From Paenibacillus lignilyticus (GTDB lineage Bacteria; Bacillota; Bacilli; Paenibacillales; Paenibacillaceae), in assembly GCF_017942085.1 (NCBI RefSeq), contig NZ_JAGKSP010000007.1, positions 62,001-126,000 on the forward strand: a DNA stretch of 64,000 nt, read 5' to 3'. The translations under genes and the position numbers were made by a program. Below are positions 8,490-17,194 of this stretch, piece after piece; position 1 is the first letter of the stretch; every line of letters starts with the position of its first letter. The notes beneath the pieces were generated by a model, which was given only the letters and a program-made list of their open reading frames with translations, did no database searches and was not told the origin of the DNA.

Positions 8490-9505
8490 GAGGAATCATC
8501 TGCGCGGAAGTAGACCGCCTCGAATGGACCGCAAATTTGCCGGAGCCGGTATTGGAGGCGGGGCATGCCATCGTCAGCGTGAAACGGATCGGCATCTGCG
8601 GGACGGATCTTCACGCGTTCAAAGGAAATCAGCCGTTCTTCTCCTATCCCCGCATTCTCGGGCATGAGCTTGCCGGCGTTATAGAAGAGGTTGGTTTTAA
8701 CGTCCAGGGATTTCGTGCCGGTGACCAAGTCAGCATTATCCCCTATTTGCATTGCGGGGATTGCATCGCTTGCCGCATCGGCAAAACGAATTGCTGCACC
8801 GCGATGTCGGTGCTCGGCGTGCATCGCGATGGCGGCATGCGGGAGCGAATCTCGGTGCCGGTCGCTTGTTTGCTGGCGGCGAATGGACTGACGCTGGACC
8901 AGACCGCGGTGCTGGAGCCGTTTGCGATCGGGGCTCATGCCGTGCGCAGGTCAGGTCTTGCCGCGGGCGAGACGGCGCTGGTCATCGGCGGCGGACCGAT
9001 CGGCCTCGGCGTCATGGCCATTGCCAAGCACAAAGGTGCGAAAGTCATCGCGATGGACGTGAACGACGATCGGCTTAGCTTCTGCGGGCAATGGGCTGGG
9101 GCTGATGCGCTGGTGAACGCGCTGCATGATGAGCCGGCTCAGCGAATCCTGGAAGCTTGCGGCGGCGAGCTGCCCAGCGTCGTCTTCGATGCGACGGGCA
9201 ATGCGAGGTCGATGGGCGACTCGTTCCGATATGTGGCTCATGGCGGCAGGCTCGTCTTTGTCGGGTTGGTTAAAGCCGACATTACCTTCAACGACCCCGA
9301 GTTCCACAAACGCGAGCTCACGCTGATGGCAAGCCGCAATGCGACGCGCGAAGACTTCGCCACCGTCCTGGAGGCGCTGTCCGCGGGAGCAATCGACGTC
9401 AGCCGTTACATCACGCATCGCGCGCCGCTGGCCGAGATGATCGAGCATTTCGCCGGCTGGCTAAAGCCGGAATCGCGAGTGATTAAAGCGATGGTGGAGC
9501 TTTAA
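8486..9505 (+). CDS. Zinc-dependent medium-chain dehydrogenase (polyol or hexonate dehydrogenase-like)
   Basis: A 339-residue MDR-family alcohol dehydrogenase. Catalytic-zinc ligands are in GICGTDLHAFKG and GHELAG; the structural-zinc cysteines are in the CGDCIACRIGKTNCC cluster near residue 90. The NAD fold is marked by VIGGGPIGLG near residue 165. The start overlaps the uxaB stop, so the pair is one operon. Longer frames run back into uxaB without a ribosome site. Relatives next to mannonate dehydratases (RspB type) oxidise L-gulonate to D-fructuronate; with uxuB and uxuA nearby that is a reasonable guess. L-galactonate or another hexonate or polyol is equally possible. Confidence 0.85.
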   Translation: MRGIICAEVDRLEWTANLPEPVLEAGHAIVSVKRIGICGTDLHAFKGNQPFFSYPRILGHELAGVIEEVGFNVQGFRAGDQVSIIPYLHCGDCIACRIGKTNCCTAMSVLGVHRDGGMRERISVPVACLLAANGLTLDQTAVLEPFAIGAHAVRRSGLAAGETALVIGGGPIGLGVMAIAKHKGAKVIAMDVNDDRLSFCGQWAGADALVNALHDEPAQRILEACGGELPSVVFDATGNARSMGDSFRYVAHGGRLVFVGLVKADITFNDPEFHKRELTLMASRNATREDFATVLEALSAGAIDVSRYITHRAPLAEMIEHFAGWLKPESRVIKAMVEL

Positions 9506-9556
9506 TCTCAATCGGCCGGCAGGCGGGCGGGGGAGTCGCTGCCGCGAAGAAGGTCA

Positions 9557-9697
9557 AGCTCCCTCGATGCGATGGACAGAGAAGACGAGGCTATCCCCTA
9601 CTATGAGAAGGCTTTGCAGGCGATTTTGCAGCTTTCTCCTGATAGCGTAAAGCCTTTTGCACAAGGTCTCAGACGGTATGCGGATGAAATCACCTAA
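9557..9697 (+). pseudogene. Remnant of a tetratricopeptide-repeat protein
   Basis: A 46-codon open stretch without a start reads like a TPR helix pair (AMDREDEAIPYYEKALQ) joined to a C-terminal LRRYADEIT and a stop. It resembles the middle and the end of small bacterial TPR proteins with the core deleted. There is no ribosome site. It is probably the scar of a deleted gene. Confidence 0.4.
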
Positions 9698-9753
9698 TTC
9701 GCTCCCACCTAAATATTAAGAACATCCTCTGCATAGGTATGTAACAGAGGAGA

Positions 9754-10110
9754 GTGAGTGAGGTGGACAAGAAGGTTAAACGTTATTTCCAATTGAAGCA
9801 GAAGCAGAAAGAAATTGATCAGGAGCTGACGGAGCTGCGCGGAGAGATTTTGGAGCATTGCGAGGGTCAAGGCATTTCGGAGCTGGAAACGGAGAAATAC
9901 CGGGTGAGAATCGTCCATCAGGAACGAAAGGAATACGACGATACGAAGCTGTATGAGTCGCTTGGCGACCCGGAAGTGTGGCGGCTGCTGTCTAGGCCGG
10001 ATTCCTCCAAGATTGCGAGCCTTATCAAATTAAACGTACTAAACGAAGAGAAGCTGAAGGATACGTACGCGGTGAAGAACATTTCGCAGCTTCAAGTGGA
10101 TAAGAAGTGA
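9754..10110 (+). CDS. Small coiled-coil hypothetical protein
   Basis: A 118-residue charged protein of unknown function. Residues about 1-45 are a Lys/Glu/Gln-rich amphipathic helix likely to form a coiled coil (KQKQKEIDQELTELRGEILE). The remainder contains a strand-like KYRVRIVHQ followed by a mixed segment. The layout faintly recalls Gp157-type phage accessory proteins, but no motif proves it. The start is GTG at 9754 or the in-frame GTG at 9763; GAGGAG at 9747-9752 fits the second better by spacing. It stands alone between a TPR remnant and a terminator, with no cysteine pair, signal peptide or membrane segment of note. Confidence 0.7.
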   Translation: MSEVDKKVKRYFQLKQKQKEIDQELTELRGEILEHCEGQGISELETEKYRVRIVHQERKEYDDTKLYESLGDPEVWRLLSRPDSSKIASLIKLNVLNEEKLKDTYAVKNISQLQVDKK

Positions 10111-10138
10111 GCCTCACCGAAGTCCGGATAAGCGCCGG

Positions 10139-10180
10139 CCTCCATGAACCACTTTTACAAGTGGGGCTGGAGGTTTTTTA
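10139..10180 (+). terminator. Terminator after the coiled-coil gene
   Basis: Nested hairpin: outer CCTCCA/TGGAGG, inner CCACTT/AAGTGG, followed by TTTTTT. Confidence 0.8.
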
Positions 10181-10265
10181 ACAGGCCCCGATGATTCGAA
10201 ACCTCCTCAAATGTGGTAAATTAGTAGGATATCTACATAACAAAGGGCAGAGTGGGGAATGCAAA

Positions 10266-11489
10266 ATGAATGTCACGACGTATTGGCTGCAAAATGTGCG
10301 GCTTGAGACCGGATTCCAACGGGAGAACGGAATTGTCTCCGGCACAGAGACGGCGGTTGGCCATGTGTTAGTTGTGGATGGCCGAATCGAGTCGATCTTG
10401 TTCGAGGAGATCCCTGCGGAGGATCGGCGTCCGAAGCGGGATGCGAAAGGAATGCTGCTGCTTCCTGCATTCAGAGATGCGCACATCCATTTGGATAAAA
10501 CCTATTTCGGCGGTCCGTGGCAGGCGGTGAAGCCGGCTCGGAGTATTTTCGACCGCATCGAAGAGGAAAAAATATTGCTGCCGAAGCTGCTTCCGGTTGC
10601 GGTAGATCGGGCGAAGCAAATCATTGAGCTGCTGCTCGGATTCGGATCGACGCATATGCGAGGTCATGTCAACATCGAGCCGACCAGCGAGCTTAGAGGG
10701 CTCGAAGTCGCGCAGCAAGCGCTTGCCGCCTACGAAGGCAAACTGGAATGCGAGCTGGTCGCATTCCCGCAGCACGGTTTGCTGCGTTCGAACTCGCGCG
10801 GCTTGGTGAAGCAGGCGATCGAGCAGGGAGCTACGCATGTCGGCGGACTCGACCCTACTTCCGTGGATGGAGACATGGAGCAATCGCTGCATGCGATGAT
10901 GGATCTGGCCGTCGAAACCGGCGCCGGCGTGGACATGCACCTTCATGAGCAAGGGGCGGCAGGCTATGAGACGATGCACCGTCTCGCCGAGATGACGATT
11001 GATGCAGGCTGGCAGGGACGCGTTACAGTCAGCCATGCGTTTGGTTTTGCGAGTGGAACGCCGGCGCAGGCTGAGCAGTTGGCGGAACGTTTTGCGGAAG
11101 CGGGCATTTCGGTTGCCTCTACGGTGCCGATTGGGGGACTGGTTATGCCGATCCCAATGCTGCATCGCAAAGGGGTGAAGGTGGAGCTGGGAACGGACAG
11201 CCTTACGGATCATTGGTCGCCTTTCGGCAATGGCGACAACTTGGAGAAAGCGGGCCGCCTGGCTGAGGTGTACCACATGTCGGACGAATATTCGCTGACC
11301 CGTGCGCTTGGATTTATTACCGGCGGCGTGCTGCCGCTTAATGAACAAGGGCAGCGGGTATGGCCGGCTGTCGGCGACGATGCTTCGGCAGTGCTTGTGC
11401 AGGCGAGCTGCTCCGCGGAAGCGGTGGCCAGAAGAGCGCCGCGAATTGCTTCGCTGTATCGGGGCCAAGTTGTTTCGGGAACACTGTAA
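10266..11489 (+). CDS. Amidohydrolase, cytosine-deaminase-like
   Basis: A 407-residue metal-dependent hydrolase of the amidohydrolase superfamily, closest in plan to CodA-type cytosine/isoguanine deaminases. Metal and active-site segments in order: DAHIHLDKTYFGG near residue 67, STHMRGHVN, VDMHLHEQG, VSHAFGF and the Asp of GTDSLTDHWSPFGNGDN. The ATG at 10266 has GGGGAA at good spacing; the in-frame upstream start at 10191 lies over the preceding terminator and is rejected. It is a single gene with its own leader region. The substrate (cytosine, creatinine, a pterin or another cyclic amidine) cannot be fixed. Confidence 0.85.
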   Translation: MNVTTYWLQNVRLETGFQRENGIVSGTETAVGHVLVVDGRIESILFEEIPAEDRRPKRDAKGMLLLPAFRDAHIHLDKTYFGGPWQAVKPARSIFDRIEEEKILLPKLLPVAVDRAKQIIELLLGFGSTHMRGHVNIEPTSELRGLEVAQQALAAYEGKLECELVAFPQHGLLRSNSRGLVKQAIEQGATHVGGLDPTSVDGDMEQSLHAMMDLAVETGAGVDMHLHEQGAAGYETMHRLAEMTIDAGWQGRVTVSHAFGFASGTPAQAEQLAERFAEAGISVASTVPIGGLVMPIPMLHRKGVKVELGTDSLTDHWSPFGNGDNLEKAGRLAEVYHMSDEYSLTRALGFITGGVLPLNEQGQRVWPAVGDDASAVLVQASCSAEAVARRAPRIASLYRGQVVSGTL

Positions 11490-11512
11490 CTAGAGCTGGA
11501 GTTAAACGCCTA

Positions 11513-11541
11513 TTTACTGTAAAAGGATTTTCTGTTATCAT
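11513..11541 (+). promoter_or_regulatory. Sigma-A-type promoter of the glnS leader
   Basis: TTTACT (11513-11518), a 17-bp spacer and TATCAT (11536-11541) place the start about 15-20 nt before the first T-box stem. Confidence 0.5.
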
Positions 11542-11559
11542 CTTTCCAATATTCAAACG

Positions 11560-11857
11560 CGATGACGAGAAGAGTAGGGAAAAATCGTTCTTATACAGAG
11601 AGCTCCGGCAGCTGAGAAGGAGCAAGGAACATTTTCGCGAAACAAGCCTCTGAGCAGCATGCCGGAACCGCCGCGAGCGGGGATGGCAGGACGGGAGCTC
11701 CCGTTACAGAGCTAGGGTATAACCATCTGCTTGCACAGAGGCAGGGCGGCGTACTTGAAGAGGTTAATATGGCGACATATTAATGAAGCTGGGGTGGCAC
11801 CGCGAGCGATAAACTTCGTCCCCAAGACAACATGTCTTGGGGGTGAAGTTTTTTTAG
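11560..11857 (+). promoter_or_regulatory. Glutamine-specific T-box leader with terminator
   Basis: A T-box riboswitch. Stem I begins GACGAGAAGAGTA; the distal AGAGAG bulge is followed by GGCAGCTGAGAAGG. The specifier region reads GAAA-CAA-GCCTCTGAGC, so the codon is CAA (Gln) at 11643-11645. The T-box sequence is GGGGTGGCACCGCG near 11791-11804; its variable base is C, which pairs with a G discriminator as expected for tRNA-Gln. An 18-bp terminator stem (AACTTCGTCCCCAAGACA and complement) with a T-run ends at 11857. Uncharged tRNA-Gln should switch on glnS. Confidence 0.93.
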
Positions 11858-11964
11858 TTTTTCAGTTGATGAATGCTGTGGCAACCAAAGGTTGCCCCAA
11901 ACCAATCATCAAGCAGCGAATCGAACAATGTGTCACATCATGACTTCATCAGGAGGCGTCGAAC

Positions 11965-13647
11965 TTGGAAAACGAGAAGGAACATCATAACGAAAATTTT
12001 CTATATAAGCTGATTAGCGGAGAATTGGAGCAGGAGCCTTTCGGCAGAGCCATGTGCACGCGGTTCCCGCCCGAGCCTAACGGCTATCTTCACATCGGGA
12101 GCGCTTATGCGATCCATACGAATTATGCGATGGCGCAAAAATTCGGCGGCAACTTCCATCTGCGCTTCGACGATACCAATCCGCTAAAGGAAGATATCGA
12201 GTACGTCAATGCGATCGTGGAGGACATCCGCTGGCTCGGTTACGATCCGGGCGAGCAAATCTACTATGGCTCCGATTACTCGGAACAAATTTATCAAGCT
12301 GCCGTCACGTTAATTGAGCGCGGCAAAGCGTACGTATGTGAGCTAAGCCCGGATGAGACGAGGGAGTATCGCGGAACGTTAACGGAGCCTGGGAAGAACA
12401 GTCCGTATCGTGGGCGGTCTGTCGAGGAGAACTTAGGGCTTTTTGCCAACATGCGCAATGGCGGCTATCCGGCCTCATCCATGGTGCTTCGCGCCAAAAT
12501 CGACATGGCATCGCCTAACCTTAATTTGCGCGACCCCGTCATTTACCGGATTATCCACGCGGAGCACTACCGGACGGGGAACGAGTGGTGCATTTATCCG
12601 ATGTATGATTTTGCCCATCCCATTCAAGATGCGATTGAGGGGATCACCTACTCCCTGTGCTCGATCGAATTCAAGGACCACCGGCCTTTGTATGAGTGGG
12701 TTTTGGAGGGATTAGGTATCCAAGCGCCTCCGCGGCAAAGGGAATTCGGGCGGTTAAGCTTAACTGGCGTGGTGACGAGCAAAAGATTTCTGAGGCAGCT
12801 TGTTACCGGCGGCTATGTGGACGGCTGGGATGATCCGAGACTGCCTACGCTGCGCGGGTTAAGAAGAAGGGGCTTCACGCCGGAGAGCATCCGCCGGTTT
12901 ATCGAGGAGATTGGCAGTATCCGCACGACGAGTACGGTAGATATCTCCTTGCTGGATCATTGTCTCAGACAGGAGCTGAAGGAGAAGACGGTGAGCGTGA
13001 TGGCGGTGCTGCAGCCGTTGAAGGTGGTCATCACGAATTATCCCGAAGGTGAAACCGAGCTGTTGACGGTGGAGAACAATAGCGAGAATGAAGCTTTGGG
13101 CAAGCGGGAGGTCCCGTTCTCGCGGACGATCTATATCGAGCGGGATGATTTTGTGGAGGTGCCGCCCAAAGGGTATCACCGACTGAGCCCGGGAAGTGAA
13201 GTGCGGCTGAAAGGCGCGTATTTCATCCGCTGCGAGGAAGTAATCAAAGATCCGGTGAGCGGCGAAGTTACGGAGCTTCGCTGCACGTACGATCCGCTTA
13301 CGAAGAGCGGCACGGGATTCACCGGACGCAAGGTGAAGGGGACGATTCACTGGGTATCGGCAGCCCATGCGGTGAAAGCCGATGTGAATCTGTACGACAA
13401 GCTGCTGCTTGACGAGAGTGCGCCGACGCGCGAGGACGGCAGCTGGGCGGACGCCATTAATCCGGATTCGCTCGCGGTCGTCAAGGACGCGCTCATCGAA
13501 CCGTCGGTTCGAGGCGTCGGTCCGGAAGCGAAATTCCAATTCTTCCGTCATGGGTTCTTCAACGTGGACCGGAAACTTAGCGGCTTAGAGGGCGCGCTTG
13601 TGTTTAATCGGATTGCGCCGCTGAAGGATACGTGGAATAAGAAGTAA
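11965..13647 (+). CDS. glnS: Glutaminyl-tRNA synthetase
   Basis: Class I synthetase charging tRNA-Gln. The 560 residues contain the HIGH-type motif in PPEPNGYLHIGSAYAIH near residue 35, the RFDDTNP signature, and a KMSKS equivalent at VVTSKRFL near residue 270. The C-terminal half is the two-barrel anticodon-binding region (from about 340). The start is TTG at 11965, supported by AGGAGG at 11951-11956 with 8-nt spacing. Many Bacillota lack GlnRS and use Glu-tRNA amidotransferase; Paenibacillus-type genomes are among those that carry it. The upstream T-box with a CAA specifier independently confirms the amino acid. Confidence 0.97.
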   Translation: MENEKEHHNENFLYKLISGELEQEPFGRAMCTRFPPEPNGYLHIGSAYAIHTNYAMAQKFGGNFHLRFDDTNPLKEDIEYVNAIVEDIRWLGYDPGEQIYYGSDYSEQIYQAAVTLIERGKAYVCELSPDETREYRGTLTEPGKNSPYRGRSVEENLGLFANMRNGGYPASSMVLRAKIDMASPNLNLRDPVIYRIIHAEHYRTGNEWCIYPMYDFAHPIQDAIEGITYSLCSIEFKDHRPLYEWVLEGLGIQAPPRQREFGRLSLTGVVTSKRFLRQLVTGGYVDGWDDPRLPTLRGLRRRGFTPESIRRFIEEIGSIRTTSTVDISLLDHCLRQELKEKTVSVMAVLQPLKVVITNYPEGETELLTVENNSENEALGKREVPFSRTIYIERDDFVEVPPKGYHRLSPGSEVRLKGAYFIRCEEVIKDPVSGEVTELRCTYDPLTKSGTGFTGRKVKGTIHWVSAAHAVKADVNLYDKLLLDESAPTREDGSWADAINPDSLAVVKDALIEPSVRGVGPEAKFQFFRHGFFNVDRKLSGLEGALVFNRIAPLKDTWNKK

Positions 13648-13694
13648 GGGAAGCTCCGGCGGGTGTCATCTATGCAGCTAACCCGCATAAGCCG

Positions 13695-13790
13695 CTCTCG
13701 GGCGAGCAGCGAGAGTTCGAAAACCGTACTCTCACCGCCGAAACCGCATCGAATCGAAGCTGAGAGTCCGAAAATCGCACGCTCAGCGGT
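13695..13790. repeat. Two GAGAGT hairpin repeats
   Basis: Imperfect hairpins at 13709-13736 (GCGAGAGT...ACTCTCACC) and 13758-13787 (AGCTGAGAGT...CACGCTCAGC), each about 29 nt with a TCGAAAA- or CCGAAAA-type loop. Three better-formed relatives lie at 20319-20460. They look like short interspersed hairpin elements in intergenic DNA. Confidence 0.5.
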
Positions 13791-13817
13791 CAAACTAACC
13801 TCCTTGAGCAGCCAAAC

Positions 13818-13858
13818 AAAAGGGACGCCCCGCGATCACACTCGCGAGGCGTCCCTTT
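13818..13858. terminator. Bidirectional terminator between glnS and the SDR gene
   Basis: AAAGGGACGCC pairs with GGCGTCCCTTT around CGCGATCACACTCGCG, with A/T runs on both flanks. It serves two convergent genes. Confidence 0.8.
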
Positions 13859-13866
13859 CCTATACT

Positions 13867-14652
13867 CTACAGACCGCGAACCAACCCGCCGTCCACCATC
13901 AACGCTTGGCCGGTCATATAGCTGTTCGCCGGTGACGCGAGGAACGCGACGTAGCGGGCGAATTCCGCCGGATCGCCGTAGCGGCCGACGCCGACTTCGC
14001 TCTCGTTCCGAGCGCGTTGCGCCTCGTACGTGATGCCCGCTGCCGACGCGCGCGACTCGTCCAGCGAACGGACGCGGTCCGTCGCGAACCGGCCGGGCGC
14101 CGCCGCGTTTATCAGGATATTGCGCGGCGCGAGCTCATCCGCAAGCGTCTTGATCAGCCCTTGCACGCCAAGGCGCAGCGAGTTGCTGAGCACTAAGCCG
14201 GGAATGGGCTGCTTGATCGACGTGGAGGACACGTACACGATCCGTCCGCCTTCGGCCGGGAAATGCGGCAGCGTATGCCGAACCAGTCGGACCACGCTCA
14301 TCACGTTCTGCTGGAAGGCGGACTCCCACTGCTCGTCCGTAATGCTAGTGAACGTTCCGGCCGGGGGTCCGCCTGCATTGCATACGAGGCCATCGATACT
14401 GCCGAACCGCTCCACAGCGGCGCCTATGAGCGCTTCGATATCCGCGGGCGAGGAAACATCCGCTCGCACCGCAAGCACTTCTCCTCCGGTAGCTGAGCGA
14501 ATATCGGCCGCAGCTGCCTCGATTGTATCTGCGTTTCTGCCGCAGATGACCACGTTCGCTCCCTCTTCGGAGAGACGAAGCGCGGAAGCTTTTCCAAGTC
14601 CCTTGCTGGCTGCCGTTACGATTACCGTACGATTGCGAAATCCTAAATCCAT
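13867..14652 (-). CDS. SDR-family protein with altered active site
   Basis: A 261-residue short-chain dehydrogenase/reductase homologue. It keeps a TAASKGLGKASA nucleotide-binding loop, NAGGPP and a C-terminal MTGQALMVDGG. The catalytic centre is unusual: after SSTSIKQPIPG comes VLSNSLRLGVQG, so the usual Tyr-x-x-x-Lys is replaced by Ser and Arg. This matches the known SDR subgroup of BKR-like proteins that lack the normal tetrad. Enzyme activity is therefore uncertain. GGAGGAAT precedes the ATG. It is transcribed divergently from the GGDEF-EAL gene and convergently with glnS. Confidence 0.85.
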   Translation of the reverse strand: MDLGFRNRTVIVTAASKGLGKASALRLSEEGANVVICGRNADTIEAAAADIRSATGGEVLAVRADVSSPADIEALIGAAVERFGSIDGLVCNAGGPPAGTFTSITDEQWESAFQQNVMSVVRLVRHTLPHFPAEGGRIVYVSSTSIKQPIPGLVLSNSLRLGVQGLIKTLADELAPRNILINAAAPGRFATDRVRSLDESRASAAGITYEAQRARNESEVGVGRYGDPAEFARYVAFLASPANSYMTGQALMVDGGLVRGL

Positions 14653-14892
14653 CTTGCAATTCCTCCATTCTAATCCTTCACTTTAGTAACTAGCATGCAA
14701 TATTTCGTCCTCCTTGTCGAGTGCGTGAAGCGGTACCATGAACCACGGCGTGGCCAATCCATTATTAAAGGGATTAAATATTCATGGGCTAAGCGATTGA
14801 GCAGAGCAGGAAAACGTCCTCAATTGCAGAAATATAGGGATACACAAAACATTTACATCGTAGAGGCACCGCACAAGGAGTTGAATAGGGAT

Positions 14893-16512
14893 ATGAGCCC
14901 GCACGAGTTTCATTTGCAAATTGGCCGGATGCTGGATGAGATCGCAGACGGTGTTTTTATTATGAAAGTTGAGAACTTGGAGCTGACCTATTATTACGTA
15001 AACAAAGCGGCTACCCGCATGACAGGAATTGAAATGTCGGATGCAGGGCAGACCTTCTTCGAACGCAATTCGCCTGCAATGGCTGACTATTTATATAAGA
15101 AATACGTTAGAGTCGTGATGGAGCGGACGGACATCCGCTATGAGGACGGCGTTGTAATGCCGAATGGAACGATGAGCGGGGAATCGATGCTGTCGCCTAT
15201 TTTTGGAGAGAGCGGCGAGGTTGAATATGTCATCTGCTTAACGCGCGATATTACCGAACGCAAGAATTACGAGAACCTGCTGTTCCACTATGCCTACCAC
15301 GATGACCGGACGAAGCTCTACAACCGCAGATTTTTAATGGAAAAAATGATGAGCGCCGAAGCGCTCTTTCTGCTCGACCTCGACTATTTCAAAAATATTA
15401 ACGATACGTTCGGCCACGACGCAGGGGATGCGGTGCTTGTAGAGGTTGCAACTCGCTTAAGCGTCGCCTTTAAAGCGGACTATACGCTGGTTCGGCTTGG
15501 CGGCGATGAATTTATCGCAGCTGCCGGCACGCGCGTAGAGCAGCCGGAGTCGATGGCTTTTGTGATCATGGAGCTGTTTCGCGCGCCTTTTCGGATTAAC
15601 GACCAGCAAATTAAGCTGAATTGCAGCATCGGCATTGCGCTGAAGCAGGGGCATGAAGACATTCAGACGCTGCTCAAGCAGGCGGACATTGCACTTTATA
15701 AAGCCAAAGGTGCCGGTCGCAAAAGCTTCCACGTCTACGAGGCGACCTCCCGATACGACCACGTCGAGAATTTCATCCATGAGCTTGCGCTGTCGAGCGC
15801 CATTGAGCTGGAGGAATTCGAGCTGCATTATCAGCTGATCTACAGTCCGCAGCAACAATGCGTAGTCGGCGCCGAGGCGCTGCTTCGCTGGAATCGGGCC
15901 AATATCGGCATGGTACAGCCCGCGGAGTTTATTCCGATTACGGAACAGACCGGCCTCATCGTGCCGATCGGCTACTGGGTAATCCGCAAAGCCTGCCAGG
16001 ATTGGCATCAGCTGGTGGAGGGCTACGGAGAAGACATTCGGGTATCCGTGAACATCTCGAGCGTGCAGCTTAGCGAGCCGGATTTTGTAGATCGCATTAT
16101 TGAAATACTCGAGCAGGAAAATGTCCCTCCGCATGCGATCGAGCTGGAGCTGACGGAGAGTACCGTTATCAGCGATTCGCAGGGGGTAAGACAGACGCTC
16201 AGCCGGCTGGGGGCTGTTGGCTTCAGCATTGCGCTGGATGATTTCGGCACCGGTTACTCGTCGCTAAGCATGCTGACTTTGCTGCCCATTGATACGCTGA
16301 AGATCGATCGCTCTTTTATCCGGGAAATGAATGAGTCTGTTCTCTCCGCCATGCTTGTGATGGCCGGCGCCTTGCGTATGAAGGTTATTGCGGAAGGCGT
16401 GGAGGATGCGGGGCAGTACGAGATGCTAAGAGCGATGAACTGCTGGGGCATTCAAGGGTATTACATCAACAAGCCGGTTGCGCTGGCTGCGCTGCAGCAG
16501 GTTCCGGTATAA
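14893..16512 (+). CDS. PAS-GGDEF-EAL cyclic di-GMP signalling protein
   Basis: A 539-residue cytoplasmic protein. PAS domain at about 1-120 (EIADGVFIMKVEN, then LTRDITERKNYE), diguanylate cyclase at about 130-285 with an intact LGGDEF, and EAL phosphodiesterase at about 300-535 with EALLRW, ELTES, LDDFGTGYSS and KIDRSF. Both catalytic domains keep their key motifs, so it could make or break c-di-GMP; which activity dominates cannot be told. The ATG at 14893 has AAGGAG 12 nt upstream. The in-frame 5-prime extension to 14695 reads like non-coding sequence. It lacks membrane segments. A terminator follows. Confidence 0.93.
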   Translation: MSPHEFHLQIGRMLDEIADGVFIMKVENLELTYYYVNKAATRMTGIEMSDAGQTFFERNSPAMADYLYKKYVRVVMERTDIRYEDGVVMPNGTMSGESMLSPIFGESGEVEYVICLTRDITERKNYENLLFHYAYHDDRTKLYNRRFLMEKMMSAEALFLLDLDYFKNINDTFGHDAGDAVLVEVATRLSVAFKADYTLVRLGGDEFIAAAGTRVEQPESMAFVIMELFRAPFRINDQQIKLNCSIGIALKQGHEDIQTLLKQADIALYKAKGAGRKSFHVYEATSRYDHVENFIHELALSSAIELEEFELHYQLIYSPQQQCVVGAEALLRWNRANIGMVQPAEFIPITEQTGLIVPIGYWVIRKACQDWHQLVEGYGEDIRVSVNISSVQLSEPDFVDRIIEILEQENVPPHAIELELTESTVISDSQGVRQTLSRLGAVGFSIALDDFGTGYSSLSMLTLLPIDTLKIDRSFIREMNESVLSAMLVMAGALRMKVIAEGVEDAGQYEMLRAMNCWGIQGYYINKPVALAALQQVPV

Positions 16513-16532
16513 GAGGTTGATAAGAACACAAT

Positions 16533-16574
16533 ACAGCGGCTGGCGGGGGACAACCTTGTTCAGCTGCTTTTTTT
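16533..16574 (+). terminator. Terminator of the GGDEF-EAL gene
   Basis: AGCGGCTG pairs with CAGCTGCT over a loop of about 18 nt, followed by TTTTTTT. Confidence 0.7.
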
Positions 16575-16619
16575 ATGGTTGCTCTTACCCCTTATCACCA
16601 TTTCCCTCCACCTTGATAT

Positions 16620-16664
16620 CAAAAAGCTGCCTCGAAAATGCGCATGCGCACTTTCGAAGCAGCC
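16620..16664 (-). terminator. Terminator of the ankyrin gene
   Basis: On the minus strand GCTGCTTCGAAAGTGCGC pairs with GCGCATTTTCGAGGCAGC and runs into TTTTT. The arms are near-identical to the terminator at 3139-3186. Confidence 0.75.
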
Positions 16665-16669
16665 CTCCA

Positions 16670-17194
16670 TTAATTCACGGCTTCATTCGCACGTTGGAGC
16701 AACTCGGCAACGCGATGATTACCTTGCTTGGTCGCTATCGAAGCTGCCGTTTCTCCGCCTCCGGTTAAAGCATGAATGTCAGCCCCATGTGCAAGCAGCA
16801 AGCGTATGATCTCTTCGTTATCATCATGAAAAGCGGCCGTATGGAGCACGGTATGCCCATTGCTGTCGATAATCGTAGGCTGAGCTTGATTGGAGAGCAG
16901 CAGCGAAATCACGTCCACGCTGCGTTCGCCTGCAATTGCAGCATGCAAAGCCGTGTTCGAAGGGATGTAGGATACTTTGGAATGCGAAATGGCATTCACA
17001 TCTGCGCCATGATCGAGCAGAGCCTGCACAGCCTCCTTGCTGCCGAAATGCGCCGCGAATCCCAAAGGTGTTAAGCCGTCGTCATTCTCGGTGTTGGCCA
17101 ACTCCGGATGAGCTGTCAATATAGCACGAAGCTGAGAAACCTCATCCAGACGAGCAGCTTGAAAAATATCCTCAATAAGTGATTTGTTTTCCAT
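16670..17194 (-). CDS. Ankyrin-repeat protein
   Basis: A 174-residue cytoplasmic protein built almost entirely of ankyrin repeats: DGLTPLGFAAHFGSKEAVQALLDHGADVNA, a repeat with NTALHAAIAGE, NGHTVLHTAAFHDDNEEIIRLLLAHGAD, and a last repeat with GGETAASIATKQGNHRVAELL (each quoted piece is part of a 33-residue unit). It probably mediates protein binding; the partner is unknown. The ATG at 17194 has GGAGGAAT just upstream; the longer frame to 17425 runs through the promoter of the divergent gene and is rejected. Its own terminator follows. Confidence 0.9.
   Translation of the reverse strand: MENKSLIEDIFQAARLDEVSQLRAILTAHPELANTENDDGLTPLGFAAHFGSKEAVQALLDHGADVNAISHSKVSYIPSNTALHAAIAGERSVDVISLLLSNQAQPTIIDSNGHTVLHTAAFHDDNEEIIRLLLAHGADIHALTGGGETAASIATKQGNHRVAELLQRANEAVN

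Noticed and set aside
10368..11468. 366-codon minus-strand open frame
   Set aside because: Fully antisense to the amidohydrolase, without a ribosome site or recognisable domain; a shadow of GC-rich coding sequence.
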